NCBI RefSeq assembly: GCF_013426975.1
Contig: NZ_JACCPY010000002.1
Span: forward strand, 124,001 to 188,000
DNA from: Sphaerotilus sulfidivorans
Lineage (GTDB): Bacteria; Pseudomonadota; Gammaproteobacteria; Burkholderiales; Burkholderiaceae_C
Direction: 5' to 3'
Length of the DNA stretch: 64,000 bases
In this document: positions 19,218 to 28,349 of the stretch, in pieces
How the letters are laid out: each line of letters opens with the position of its first letter
Position numbering within the stretch: the stretch's first letter is position 1
The notes under the pieces: generated by a model
Told to the model about the DNA's origin: nothing
Database searches by the model: none
The model's input: the letters and a program-made list of their open reading frames with translations, nothing else
Position numbers and translations under genes: made by a program

Positions 19218-20510
19218 TCAAGTCTTCATCGTTGCATCCGGACCGGGCGGGTCGTCCAGGGCCAGCAGGGCCGGCGACAGGAAACCGGCCAGACTGGTCA
19301 GCGTGCCCAGCACGCCGGCCACGACGAACACGCCACGCACGCCGATCCATTCACCCAGTGGGGCGGCGAGCGCCAGCCCCACCGGTGCTGCCAGCGCCAT
19401 CAGGGTCGACATCAGGGCCAGCACGCGTCCCTGGAGGTGGTCGGGAATGGTCGTCTGCAGCAGCGCGGTCAGTGGCGTGTCGCCCAGCACGAAGCTGATG
19501 CCGCTCATCACCCACCAGGCCACGGCCACACCAAAGAGGCTGGCCGGCGCCATGGCCGTGAGGGCGAGCGCCGCGCAGGAGACCGCGAAACCGACCAGCG
19601 TCCAGCGCACCAGCCGGCGCGGCGCCATGACCACCACCAGCAGACCACCCAGCAGCATGCCCGCACCGGCCAGGCCTTCCATCAGGGCGACCTGCGCCGC
19701 ACCACCCGCGAAATGCTCCTTGACCAGCAGGGGCACCAGCACGAAGGTGGGCATGACGGCCAGCACCACCGCGCCGAGCAGCAGGAAGAGCCGGCGCAGG
19801 CCGGGTGTGTGCCAGACCAGGTGCAGCCCTTCCCGGAACTCGCTCCACAGCCCGGTGCGGCCGGCTTCGCCGCGGGCGGGCTGGGGGATGCGCCAGCACA
19901 GCAGCGGCACGATGCCCAGCAGCGCGGTCAGCACATCGATGGACAGCGCCCAGCCGATCGGCAGCGTGCCGATCGCCAGCGCCCCCAGCGGCGCGGCGGC
20001 CACCACGGTGAGGCTGTGCAGCGTCTGGTTGAGCCCTGCCGCACGAACGATGAAATGCTTGGGCACCAGCATCACCACGCTGGCCGCTGCGGCCGGGCCC
20101 TGGAAGACCTGCATGGCACTGCGCATGGCCATCATGGCGTAGGCATGCCAGAGCTCGATGCGCGCGGTCAGGAACAGGGCGATCAGCACCCCCATGCACA
20201 GCGCACTGACGCCATCGGCCACGATCATCAGCAGCCGGCGGCTGTGGCGATCGGCCAGCGTGCCGCCCAGCGGCGCCAGCACGGCCTGCGGCAGCAGGGC
20301 CGCCATGCCGGCGCTGGCCAGCGCAGCCACGCTGCCGGTGGTGTCGGTGATCCACCACAGCAGCACGAACTGCGTCAGCGAGGAGCCCATCAGCGACATG
20401 GCCTGGCCGCCGAAGATGGACCAGAACCGGAGCCGCCAGGGCTCGGCGCTGCCGGCTTCAGGCGTGATGGCGGCCGGTGTGGTGAAAGAGGTATCGAGCG
20501 GCAGTGTCAT
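19218..20510 (-). CDS. MFS transporter (MefA/EntS-like)
   Basis: A 430-residue protein with about 12 hydrophobic helices. The motif GGTLADRHSRRLLMIVAD between helices 2 and 3 is the MFS motif A of the MFS_3/transmembrane-effector family, which contains macrolide and enterobactin exporters. The start overlaps the stop of the outer-membrane factor gene by ATGA, so it belongs to the same operon as the RND system. The E. coli mdtABCD operon also adds an MFS pump to an RND system, though MdtD is of another MFS family. Confidence 0.87.
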   Translation of the reverse strand: MTLPLDTSFTTPAAITPEAGSAEPWRLRFWSIFGGQAMSLMGSSLTQFVLLWWITDTTGSVAALASAGMAALLPQAVLAPLGGTLADRHSRRLLMIVADGVSALCMGVLIALFLTARIELWHAYAMMAMRSAMQVFQGPAAAASVVMLVPKHFIVRAAGLNQTLHSLTVVAAAPLGALAIGTLPIGWALSIDVLTALLGIVPLLCWRIPQPARGEAGRTGLWSEFREGLHLVWHTPGLRRLFLLLGAVVLAVMPTFVLVPLLVKEHFAGGAAQVALMEGLAGAGMLLGGLLVVVMAPRRLVRWTLVGFAVSCAALALTAMAPASLFGVAVAWWVMSGISFVLGDTPLTALLQTTIPDHLQGRVLALMSTLMALAAPVGLALAAPLGEWIGVRGVFVVAGVLGTLTSLAGFLSPALLALDDPPGPDATMKT

Positions 20511-21922
20511 GGCGTGGCCGTGTGTTCAAGGACGCCGCCGCCCAGGGCCTTGTACAGGGCGACGGTATTGCCGAAGGCCTCGCGGCGCAGGTCCAGCAGC
20601 GTCTGCCGGGCGGTGCGCAGCTGGCGCTGGGCGTCGAGCAGCTCCAGCCGACCCTCCATGCCGGCGCGGTAGCGCAGATCGGACAGCTGTACCCGGCGCT
20701 CGGCGCTGGCCACGGCCCGGGTCTGGGCCTCGACCTGGCGGTCGGAGGTCTGCTGCGCCGCCAGGCCGTCCGCCACCTCGCGGAAGGCGGTCTGGATGGT
20801 GCGCTCGTATTCGGCCACCGCGCTGGACCGGCGCAGTTCGGCCAGTCGCAGCTCCGCACGCAGCCGTCCGCCCTGGAACAGCGGCTGGGTGATCTGCGGC
20901 GAGAAGATCCAGGCCCGGTTCGAGCGGTCGAACAGTCTGCCGATGGCCGGACTGGCATAGCCCAGCGAGGCGGTCAGGGAAATGCGCGGAAAGAATGCCG
21001 CGCGTGCCGCACCGATGTCGGCGTTGGCCGCGATCAGCATCTGCTCGGCCTGCCGGATGTCGGGCCGGCGCGCCAGCAGGTCCGAAGGCAGGCCAGCCGG
21101 CAAGGCCGTCAGCACCTGCTGGCGGTCGAGCGGCAAGCCCTGGGGCAGATCATCGGGCAGATCAGCGCCCACCAGCAGGCGCAGTGCATTCCGAGCCTGC
21201 GCCCAGGCCCGCGTGCGCGCCTGCAGCTCGGCCTCGGCCGTGGCCACCTGGCTTTCGGCCTGGGCCAGATCCAGGGCGCTGCTCTGGCGCGCCTGCAGCA
21301 GCAGACGTGTCAGTTCAAGGGACTGTCGCCAGTCTGCGAGGGTGCGTTCGGCCAGGGCCTGCTGCTCGAGCGCCAGGCGCTCGGCCAGACAGGCGTCGGC
21401 CACGGCGCCCACCAGAGCGATCCGGGCGGCCAGGCGGCCTTCCTCGCTGGCCAGATAGCGGGCAAAGGCGGCTTCCGACAGGGCGTGCGCGCGCCCGAAC
21501 AGATCGATTTCGAAGGCACTCGATCCGATGCTGGCGCTGAACTGGCCCGTGACTTCCCCGGAGCGGGACGTGCTGCCCTGAGCCGGAGCGGCCATGCGCT
21601 GGCGCGTGAACCCCCCTGTGGCCTCGAGGGCCGGCTGTCGTGCCGCGCGCTGGATGCCGTGCTGGGCCTGTGCCGCTTCGACATTCAGCGCGGCCAGGCG
21701 CAGGTCGCGGTTGTTCGTCAGGGCCAGCTCGATCAGGCGCTGCAGGCGCGGGTCGGGAAACAGCGTGCGCCAGCCGATGTCGGCGGCGGGCAGCGATCCG
21801 GCCTCCGCGGCTGCCATGGGAAACACGGCCGGCACGGGCGCTTGCGGCGTGACCCGCGGCGGTGTCAGCGAGCAGGCGGACAGCCCGAGCGCAATGGAGA
21901 GAATCAGAATCAGCCTTCTCAT
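20507..21922 (-). CDS. RND efflux outer-membrane factor (NodT family lipoprotein)
   Basis: The 471-residue protein has a lipoprotein signal ending LSACS, then two outer-membrane-efflux repeats with the family landmarks GWRTLFPDPRLQRLIELAL, ARRPDIRQAEQMLIAANADIGAARAAFFPRISL and RAGMEGRLELLDAQR. It should form the TolC-like trimeric outer-membrane channel of the tripartite pump encoded just upstream. Both ends overlap neighbours by ATGA, so it is coupled to the RND and MFS genes. Confidence 0.94.
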   Translation of the reverse strand: MRRLILILSIALGLSACSLTPPRVTPQAPVPAVFPMAAAEAGSLPAADIGWRTLFPDPRLQRLIELALTNNRDLRLAALNVEAAQAQHGIQRAARQPALEATGGFTRQRMAAPAQGSTSRSGEVTGQFSASIGSSAFEIDLFGRAHALSEAAFARYLASEEGRLAARIALVGAVADACLAERLALEQQALAERTLADWRQSLELTRLLLQARQSSALDLAQAESQVATAEAELQARTRAWAQARNALRLLVGADLPDDLPQGLPLDRQQVLTALPAGLPSDLLARRPDIRQAEQMLIAANADIGAARAAFFPRISLTASLGYASPAIGRLFDRSNRAWIFSPQITQPLFQGGRLRAELRLAELRRSSAVAEYERTIQTAFREVADGLAAQQTSDRQVEAQTRAVASAERRVQLSDLRYRAGMEGRLELLDAQRQLRTARQTLLDLRREAFGNTVALYKALGGGVLEHTATP

Positions 21923-24900
21923 GGCATCGGACCTTCGCGGTTCGAGAGACGGGCCACCCGCCCGCCTTGGAAGCGTTCCTGCAGCCCGGTCACGACGACA
22001 TGGAACACCGGCACGAAGAACACGGCCAGCACGGTGGCGGTGACCATGCCGCCGAACACGCCGGTGCCGATGGCGTGCTGGGTCTCGGCGCTGGCGCCCG
22101 AGGCCACCATCAGCGGCACCACGCCCAGGCCGAAGGCCAGCGAGGTCATCAGGATCGGGCGCAGGCGCAGCCGTGCCGCTTCCACGGCGGCCTCGGCCAG
22201 ACCCCAGCCTTGCGCGCGCAATTGCTTGGCGAATTCGACGATCAGGATGGCGTTCTTGGCCGACAGGCCGATCACGGTGATCAGGCCGATCTTGAAGAAC
22301 ACGTCGTCGGGCAGGCCGCGCAGCAGCACCGCCGCCACCGCGCCGATCAGGCCCAGCGGCACCACCAGCATCACCGCCAGCGGGATCGACCAGCTCTCGT
22401 ACAGGGCGGCCAGCACCAGGAAGACCACCAGCATCGACAGGGCCATGAGCAGGGGCGCCTGCGCGGCCGACTGGCGCTCCTGCAGCGACTGGCCGGTCCA
22501 GGCCACCGCGAAGCCTGGCGGCAGCTGCGCCGCGAGCCGCTCCATCTCGGCCATGGCCTGGCCGCTGGACTGGCCCGGCGCGGCCGCCCCCGAGATGCGC
22601 GTGGCCGGAAAGCCCTGGTAGCGCACCAGCTGCAGCGGCGTGTCGCTCCACACCGGCGTGACCACCTGCGACAGCGGCACCATGCCACCCCGCGCGTTGC
22701 GCACGTACAGCCGCAGCACGTCGTCGACCTGCATGCGCGCGGGCGCATCGGCCTGCAGGATGACCTGCTGCATGCGGCCGCCGTTCGGGAAGTCGTTGAC
22801 ATACGACGAACCCAGCGCGGTGGAGAGGGTTTCACTGATGTCAGAGAAGGACACCCCCAGCGCGTTGGCCTTGACCCGGTCGATGTCCAGCCGGACGCTG
22901 GCACCCGCCGGCAGACCGTCCGACGCCACGTCGACCACCACCGGGCTGCGTGCCGCCAGGGCCAGCAGCTGCGCCTCGGCCGCCTTCAGCGCGGCATGGC
23001 CCTGGTTGGCGCGGTCCTGCAGGCGCATCGTGAAACCGGAACTGTTGCCCAGTTCGTCGATGGCCGGCGGCATCATGCTCATCACGCTGCCTTCAGGTGT
23101 GCTGGCCATGGCCTGCTGCACCCGCTCCACTTCGTCACGCACCGTGGCGCCGTCGCGCTGGTCCCAGTCCTTGAGCAGGGTGAAGGCCATGGCCGCGTTG
23201 GGGCCCGAGCCGGAGAAGCCGAAGCCCAGGATGGACAGGTTGGACGCGATGCCCGGGCGCGTGGCCAGGTGCTGCTCGTAGTGCTTGACGACCCCGAGCG
23301 TGCGTTCGGCGGTGGCATCGGCCGGCAGCTGGATCGCCGACATGAAATAGCCCTGGTCCTCCTCGAGCAGGAAGGCCGAGGGCAGCTGGCGGAACGCCAG
23401 TACCAGGGTCACTGTCAGCGCGGCGAACACCAGCATCACCCGGCCGCTGCGGGCCAGCAGGCGAGCGACACCTGAGGTATAGCGCCGGGTCATGTGATCG
23501 AACCGGCGGTTGAACGCGCCGAAGAAGCCGCGCCTGTCGTGATGCGCCGGATCGACCGGCTGGAGCAGGGTCGCGCACAGCGCGGGGGTCAGCGTCAGCG
23601 CGAGAAAGGCCGAGAACAGGATGGCCACCGCCATGGTCAGCGCGAACTGCCGGTAGATCACGCCCACCGAGCCACCGGCGAAGGCCATGGGAATGAACAC
23701 TGCGGTCAGCACCAGGGTGATGCCGATCACCGCGCCGGTGATTTCCTTCATCGCCTGGAGGGTGGCGTCCTGCGGGCCCAGCCCCTCCTGGGCCATGATG
23801 CGCTCGACGTTCTCGACCACCACGATGGCGTCGTCCACGATGATGCCGATGGCCAGCACCATGCCGAACATGGTCAGCACATTGATCGAGAAGCCCGCCA
23901 CCAGCATCACCGCGAAGGTGCCCAGCAGCGCGATCGGCGCCACGATCGCCGGGATCAGGGTGCAGCGGAGGTTCTGCAGGAACAGCAGCATCACCAGGAA
24001 CACCAGTACCATCGCCTCGACCAGCGTGACCACGACCTTCTCGATCGAGATCTTGACGAAGGGCGCGGTGTTGAAGGGCGTCGAGTAGCTCATGCCTGCA
24101 GGCAGGCTCTTCTCCAGTTCGGCCAGGCGCGCGAGCACGGCATTCGAGGTGCGCACCGCATTGGCTCCAGGCGAGAGCTGCACCGCCAGCGCGGTCGAGA
24201 CGCGACCGTCCTCGCGGGTCGAGAAGCCGTAGGATTGCGCGCCCAGCTCGACCCGGGCCACATCGCCCAGCAGCACGCGGGAGCCGTCGGCGCTGGCGCG
24301 CAGCACGATGGCCGCGAACTGCTCGGGCGTCTGCAGCTGGCCTTGCACCGTCAGCGGCACGGTGACTCGCTGCCCGGACGTGGTGGGTGCATCGCCCACG
24401 CGGCCAGGGGCGATCTGCGCGTTCTGCTGGGCGATGGCGGCGCTGATGTCGCCCATCGTCAGCTTGTGGGCGCTGAGCCTGGCGGGGTCCACCCACACGC
24501 GCAGGGCCTGCTCGGCGCCGAACAGCTGCACCCTGCCCACGCCTTCGATGCGGCGCAGCTCCTCCACGACGTTGCGCGCCATGTAGTCGCTCAGCACCGT
24601 CTCGTCGTGGCGGCCGTCGGTGGACTTCAGCCCGACCATCATCAGGAAATTCGAGGAGGCCGACTCCACGCTGATGCCGTTCTGGCGCACCGCCTGCGGC
24701 AGGCGTGCCTCGACGGCCTTGAGCCGGTTCTGCACGTCCACCTGGGCCATCTCCGGATGGGTGCCGGGCTTGAAGATGATCGTGATCTCGGCGCTGCCCG
24801 AGGTGTCGGACGAGGACTCGTAGTACAGCAGGTTCCTGACGCTGGAGAGCTCGCGTTCGATGACGCCGAGCACCGCGTCGTTCATGGTCTGCGGTGTGGC

Positions 24901-25053
24901 GCCGGGGTAGCTGGCGTAGATGCTGACGGAAGGCGGCGCCACCGACGGAAAGCGCGCGATTGGCAGCTGCGGGAGGGCGATCAGGCCCAGCAGGATGATG
25001 AACAGCGCGATGACCCAGGCGAACACCGGGCGGCGGACGAAGAACTGCGGCAT
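21919..25053 (-). CDS. RND efflux permease (HAE1/AcrB family)
   Basis: The 1044-residue inner-membrane pump has the AcrB layout: FFVRRPVFAWVIALFIILLG at the N-terminus, two large periplasmic loops and 12 helices. The proton-relay residues are intact: Asp407 and Asp408 in GIIVDDAIVVVENV, the same numbers as in AcrB, and the lysine of GLSAKNAILIVEFA at 933. It exports hydrophobic or amphipathic compounds using the proton gradient, with the lipoprotein adaptor and NodT-type channel encoded beside it. It starts 18 bp after the adaptor gene stop. Confidence 0.95.
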   Translation of the reverse strand: MPQFFVRRPVFAWVIALFIILLGLIALPQLPIARFPSVAPPSVSIYASYPGATPQTMNDAVLGVIERELSSVRNLLYYESSSDTSGSAEITIIFKPGTHPEMAQVDVQNRLKAVEARLPQAVRQNGISVESASSNFLMMVGLKSTDGRHDETVLSDYMARNVVEELRRIEGVGRVQLFGAEQALRVWVDPARLSAHKLTMGDISAAIAQQNAQIAPGRVGDAPTTSGQRVTVPLTVQGQLQTPEQFAAIVLRASADGSRVLLGDVARVELGAQSYGFSTREDGRVSTALAVQLSPGANAVRTSNAVLARLAELEKSLPAGMSYSTPFNTAPFVKISIEKVVVTLVEAMVLVFLVMLLFLQNLRCTLIPAIVAPIALLGTFAVMLVAGFSINVLTMFGMVLAIGIIVDDAIVVVENVERIMAQEGLGPQDATLQAMKEITGAVIGITLVLTAVFIPMAFAGGSVGVIYRQFALTMAVAILFSAFLALTLTPALCATLLQPVDPAHHDRRGFFGAFNRRFDHMTRRYTSGVARLLARSGRVMLVFAALTVTLVLAFRQLPSAFLLEEDQGYFMSAIQLPADATAERTLGVVKHYEQHLATRPGIASNLSILGFGFSGSGPNAAMAFTLLKDWDQRDGATVRDEVERVQQAMASTPEGSVMSMMPPAIDELGNSSGFTMRLQDRANQGHAALKAAEAQLLALAARSPVVVDVASDGLPAGASVRLDIDRVKANALGVSFSDISETLSTALGSSYVNDFPNGGRMQQVILQADAPARMQVDDVLRLYVRNARGGMVPLSQVVTPVWSDTPLQLVRYQGFPATRISGAAAPGQSSGQAMAEMERLAAQLPPGFAVAWTGQSLQERQSAAQAPLLMALSMLVVFLVLAALYESWSIPLAVMLVVPLGLIGAVAAVLLRGLPDDVFFKIGLITVIGLSAKNAILIVEFAKQLRAQGWGLAEAAVEAARLRLRPILMTSLAFGLGVVPLMVASGASAETQHAIGTGVFGGMVTATVLAVFFVPVFHVVVTGLQERFQGGRVARLSNREGPMP

Positions 25054-25071
25054 GGACAGGGCTCCGTCGGA

Positions 25072-26205
25072 TCAGCGGGCAGAGTCCGCCTGCGTGGCGA
25101 CCGGCATGCCTTCGGCCAGGCGTTCCATGCCTGCGACCACCACCTGCTGGCCGGCACTCAGGCCGGCGGTGACCCGGTACTGCCGATCGATCAGCTCGCC
25201 CAGCGTCACCGCGATCCGATGCGCCTTCGCGTCGGTGTCGACCGTCCAGACATGCGGCTTGCCGCCGATCCGCACCACGGCCTGCTGCGGCACCGCAAGC
25301 GCGGCGTCGAAGCGGGCCAGGGCCATGCGGACCCGCACGAACATGCCGGGCAGCAGGCGCTGCTGCGGGTTGTCCACCTGCACGCGCAGCAGGACATCGC
25401 CCGTGTCGGCATTCACCTCGATGCCGGAAAAGAGCATGTGTGCCTTGACGTCGAGGGGTGATCCATCGTCGCGCAGCACGGCGACGGGCAGGCCGCCGTC
25501 GCGTGTCGCGGGGGCCGCCATGGCCTGACGCAGGGCGTCCAGCGAGGCGGCTGGGCGACGCACATCCACATAGACCGTGTCGATCTGCTGCACGCGCGCC
25601 ATCGGCGTGCTGTCGCCGCTGGCGACCAGCGCGCCCTCGGTCACCAGGGTCTGGCCGATGCGACCGGAAATCGGCGACTCCACCGTGGCGAGCTTCAGGT
25701 CCAGGCGGCGGCGCGACAAGGCGGCGCGGGCCTGGGCCACGTCGGCTTCTGCCTGCTGGCGCTGCGACAGCGCATCGTCATGGAGCTGGCGGCTGATCGC
25801 CTCGGCCTGGGCCAGGGGCTCCAGCCGCTCGGCCTGCAGCCGGGCGCGCGCCAGTGCCGCCTCGGCCCGCTGCAGGGCGGCAGCGGCGGCTTCCTCCTCG
25901 GCGCGGAAGGGCGCGGGATCGATCTCGAACAGGGCCTGGCCGGCGCGCACCTCCGCACCCTGCTCGAACAGCCGGCGCCGCACGATGCCGCTGACCTGCG
26001 GCCGGATGTCCGCGACGCGAACGGGGGCGACACGCGCCGGCAGATCCTCGGTCAGCACCAGTCTGCTGGGGGCGAGCGTCATCACGGTCACCTGCGGGAC
26101 GGGCGGTTTCACTTCGGGCTCGGCGGCGGGGCCGCAGCCGCCCAGCGCAGCGAGCATCAGGGCGGGCAGCACACCCAGGCAGCGCCACGGCTTGTCGATC
26201 TTCAT
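25072..26205 (-). CDS. RND efflux periplasmic adaptor (membrane fusion lipoprotein)
   Basis: The 377-residue AcrA-like adaptor has a lipobox LAALGGC, a lipoyl half VAPVRVADIRPQVSGIV plus VRAGQALFEIDP, a coiled-coil hairpin from roughly 105 to 165 and a beta-barrel with ATVESPISGRIG. AAGGA precedes the ATG. It is the first gene of the efflux operon and diverges from the response regulator gene, so one short intergenic region probably controls both. Confidence 0.94.
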   Translation of the reverse strand: MKIDKPWRCLGVLPALMLAALGGCGPAAEPEVKPPVPQVTVMTLAPSRLVLTEDLPARVAPVRVADIRPQVSGIVRRRLFEQGAEVRAGQALFEIDPAPFRAEEEAAAAALQRAEAALARARLQAERLEPLAQAEAISRQLHDDALSQRQQAEADVAQARAALSRRRLDLKLATVESPISGRIGQTLVTEGALVASGDSTPMARVQQIDTVYVDVRRPAASLDALRQAMAAPATRDGGLPVAVLRDDGSPLDVKAHMLFSGIEVNADTGDVLLRVQVDNPQQRLLPGMFVRVRMALARFDAALAVPQQAVVRIGGKPHVWTVDTDAKAHRIAVTLGELIDRQYRVTAGLSAGQQVVVAGMERLAEGMPVATQADSAR

Positions 26206-26220
26206 GACGGTTCCTTCATG

Positions 26221-26240
26221 CGCGGGCGCATCGGCCCGCG
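26221..26240. promoter_or_regulatory. Palindrome in the efflux operon/response regulator intergenic region
   Basis: CGCGGGC and GCCCGCG are exact inverted arms with a 6-base spacer, 15 bp upstream of the adaptor start. It could be an operator or a leader hairpin near the ribosome-binding site of the efflux mRNA. Confidence 0.35.
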
Positions 26241-26336
26241 CGGACAGAAAAGGCAGTCTGGACCGGCAGCATGGCGGCCGCGCTGCGCTTGTGTGGAGAT
26301 AGGATGGAGACACTGAACTGGTCTCAAGGCGGTCCC

Positions 26337-27071
26337 ATGTCCACCTCATCCCTGTCCCCCGACGCAACGGCGGGTCTTCCCGCGCTCGTGCTGATTGCCG
26401 AGGACGAGCCCGAGATCGCCGAGATCCTGCAGGCCTATCTCGGACGTGCCGGCCTGCGCGCCGTCCATGCCGCCGACGGCCGCCGCGCGCTGGACATGCA
26501 TCTGTCGCTGAAGCCCGATCTGGTGCTGCTCGATGTGCAGATGCCCAGACTGGACGGCTGGAAGGTGCTCTCCGAGATCCGCCATCGCGGCGAGACGCCG
26601 GTCATCATGCTGACCGCGATGGACCAGGACATCGACAAGCTGATGGGCCTGCGCTTCGGGGCCGACGACTATGTGGTCAAGCCCTTCAACCCGGCAGAGG
26701 TCGTGGCTCGCACGCAGGCGGTGCTGCGCCGCTCGAGGGGCGGCACCCGCGGTCCTGTGCGCGTGCTGAGGGTGCCGCCCTTCGAGATCGACCTGGACCA
26801 GCACGAGGTCAGCGTGGAGGTCGGCGGGGCGACGCACGGCCTGGCCCTGACCCTCACCGAGTTCAGGCTGCTCGCGCATCTGGCGCGTGCGCCCAGGCGC
26901 GTCTGCACCCGCGCCGAACTGCTGGCTGCCTGTCTGCCCGAAGGCGATTCCCAGGAGCGCACCGTCGACAGCCACATCAGCAAGCTGCGCAAGAAGCTGG
27001 AGGGACTGGGTGTCGAAGGCATGCCCGCCGGCATTCGCGGCGTCGGCTACCGGCTTTGGAGCGCGTCATGA
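26337..27071 (+). CDS. OmpR-family response regulator (BaeR/AdeR-like)
   Basis: The 244-residue regulator has a receiver with EDEPEI, phospho-acceptor Asp66 in LVLLDVQMPRLDGW and VVKPFNP, then a winged-helix DNA-binding domain with LTLTEFRLLAHLARAPRRV and RTVDSHISKLRKKLE. The IAEDEPEIAEILQAYL start of the domain and the context resemble BaeR and AdeR, which turn on RND efflux operons. An in-frame ATG at 26304 is an alternative start; 26337 has AAGGCGG before it. The stop overlaps the kinase gene by ATGA. Confidence 0.9.
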   Translation: MSTSSLSPDATAGLPALVLIAEDEPEIAEILQAYLGRAGLRAVHAADGRRALDMHLSLKPDLVLLDVQMPRLDGWKVLSEIRHRGETPVIMLTAMDQDIDKLMGLRFGADDYVVKPFNPAEVVARTQAVLRRSRGGTRGPVRVLRVPPFEIDLDQHEVSVEVGGATHGLALTLTEFRLLAHLARAPRRVCTRAELLAACLPEGDSQERTVDSHISKLRKKLEGLGVEGMPAGIRGVGYRLWSAS

Positions 27072-28144
27072 GGCTGGTGGGCCTGAGCCGCCAGATCGCG
27101 CTGGCCATGATGGCGATCGCCTTCGGCGTCACCTTGCTGGTGGTGCTGACCTCCTATGTGTTCTATTTCTTCGCCGTCAGCCAGTGGCCGGAGCTGTTCG
27201 AGCAGCCCACCTTGCTCCCGAACGGGCCGGAGTGGGTCTGGATCGCGAGCACCACGCTGGTCGGACTGGTGTTCGCGATCGTCGCGGGCGTGCATCTGGC
27301 GCGTCGCATCCTGGTGCCGCTGAACTCGGTGACGGATGGCATCCGGCGTGTCGCGCAGGGCGACCTGGGCGCACGCGCCGTCCCGGGCGATCGCTCGCTG
27401 GGTGAAGCCGCCGGTCTGGCCGACGACTTCAACGCACTCGCCACCCAGCTGCAGCGCACCACGGAGGAGATGGCGTTCTGGAACGCGGCCATCGCCCATG
27501 AGCTGCGCACGCCGGTGACCATCCTGCGCGGACGCCTGCAAGGCCTGGCCGAGGGCGTGTTCACGCCGGACGAGTCGCAGTTCCGCAGCCTGCTCAATCA
27601 GGTCGACGGACTGGCCCGGCTGATCGAGGATCTGCGCGCAGTCAGCCTGGCCGAGAGCGGCCATCTGCATCTCCACCTCCAGCAGACCGACCTGGACGCG
27701 GAGGTCGAATCGGTGGTGGCGTTCTGCCGGCAGACGCTGCAGGCGGCGGACCAGCATCCGGTCCTCGACCTGAACGCCCGGTCCGTGCGCTGCGACCCGG
27801 TGCGCATCCGCCAGGCCCTGCTGGCTTTGCTGGACAACGTCCGGCGGCATGCGGTGCCCGGCAAGGTGCTTGTCCGGACGCGACTGGACAACGGCTGGTG
27901 CGTCCTGAGCGTGGAAGACGAGGGGCCGGGCATTCCGCCAGAGTCCGCTTCGCAGGTGTTCCAGGCGTTCCGGCGGATGCGTGCCGGTGGCGAGACCGCT
28001 GCCGATGCCGGCAGCGGTCTCGGTCTGGCGGTGGTCGCCGCCATCGCGCATGCGCATCAGGGCGATGCCCGCTGCCATTCCTCGGCCGGTGGCGGAGCCT
28101 GCTTCGAACTGTGCTGGCCCTTGTCTCTCCATTGCGCCCGTTGA
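27068..28144 (+). CDS. Membrane sensor histidine kinase (BaeS/AdeS-like)
   Basis: The 358-residue kinase has two membrane helices (about 11-36 and 57-77) around a very short periplasmic loop, a HAMP domain (about 78-130), HisKA with His144 in WNAAIAHELRTPVTILRGR, and an ATPase domain with LALLDNVRRHAVPG, VEDEGPGIPP and GSGLGLAVVAAIA. The tiny sensor loop suggests it senses a membrane-embedded signal, as with intramembrane-sensing kinases. It is coupled to the regulator by ATGA and is the last gene before the second repeat copy. Confidence 0.92.
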   Translation: MRLVGLSRQIALAMMAIAFGVTLLVVLTSYVFYFFAVSQWPELFEQPTLLPNGPEWVWIASTTLVGLVFAIVAGVHLARRILVPLNSVTDGIRRVAQGDLGARAVPGDRSLGEAAGLADDFNALATQLQRTTEEMAFWNAAIAHELRTPVTILRGRLQGLAEGVFTPDESQFRSLLNQVDGLARLIEDLRAVSLAESGHLHLHLQQTDLDAEVESVVAFCRQTLQAADQHPVLDLNARSVRCDPVRIRQALLALLDNVRRHAVPGKVLVRTRLDNGWCVLSVEDEGPGIPPESASQVFQAFRRMRAGGETAADAGSGLGLAVVAAIAHAHQGDARCHSSAGGGACFELCWPLSLHCAR

Positions 28145-28164
28145 GCAAGCGCTGCGGCCCGACT

Positions 28165-28210
28165 GCCGATCCGTCACCCTCGCGCAGGCGAGGGCCCACG
28201 CCTGCCGCTG
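28165..28210 (+). repeat. 46-bp palindromic repeat, copy 2 (REP-like)
   Basis: This copy matches the one at 18592-18637 with a single difference (A instead of G after the hairpin) and lies in the same orientation, 20 bp after the kinase stop. The hairpin CCCTCGC-GCAG-GCGAGGG is intact. Together the two copies bracket the whole efflux and two-component module. Confidence 0.8.
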
Positions 28211-28228
28211 CTGTGCTTTCTCGTGGGT

Positions 28229-28244
28229 GCCCGCCTGCGCGGGC
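28229..28244. repeat. Second palindrome of the REP pair
   Basis: GCCCGC-CTGC-GCGGGC with GGGT before it and ATGACGG after it is the common GGGTGCCCGCCTGCGCGGG type of REP half. It follows copy 2 of the 46-bp repeat but is absent after copy 1, so copy 1 may be a truncated element. Confidence 0.6.
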
Positions 28245-28349
28245 ATGACGGGGAGGTGGGCATGACGGGGCCGTGGCGCTTGCGCGTGGCGATGCGCACG
28301 CAGGCTGCGACAATCCCGTCCCCCTGTCGCGCCCCTTGCTGGACTGCCC

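Noticed and set aside
18592..28210. Transposon or integron carrying the efflux genes
   Set aside because: No transposase, integrase, attC or terminal inverted repeat is visible; only the direct REP-like repeats are.
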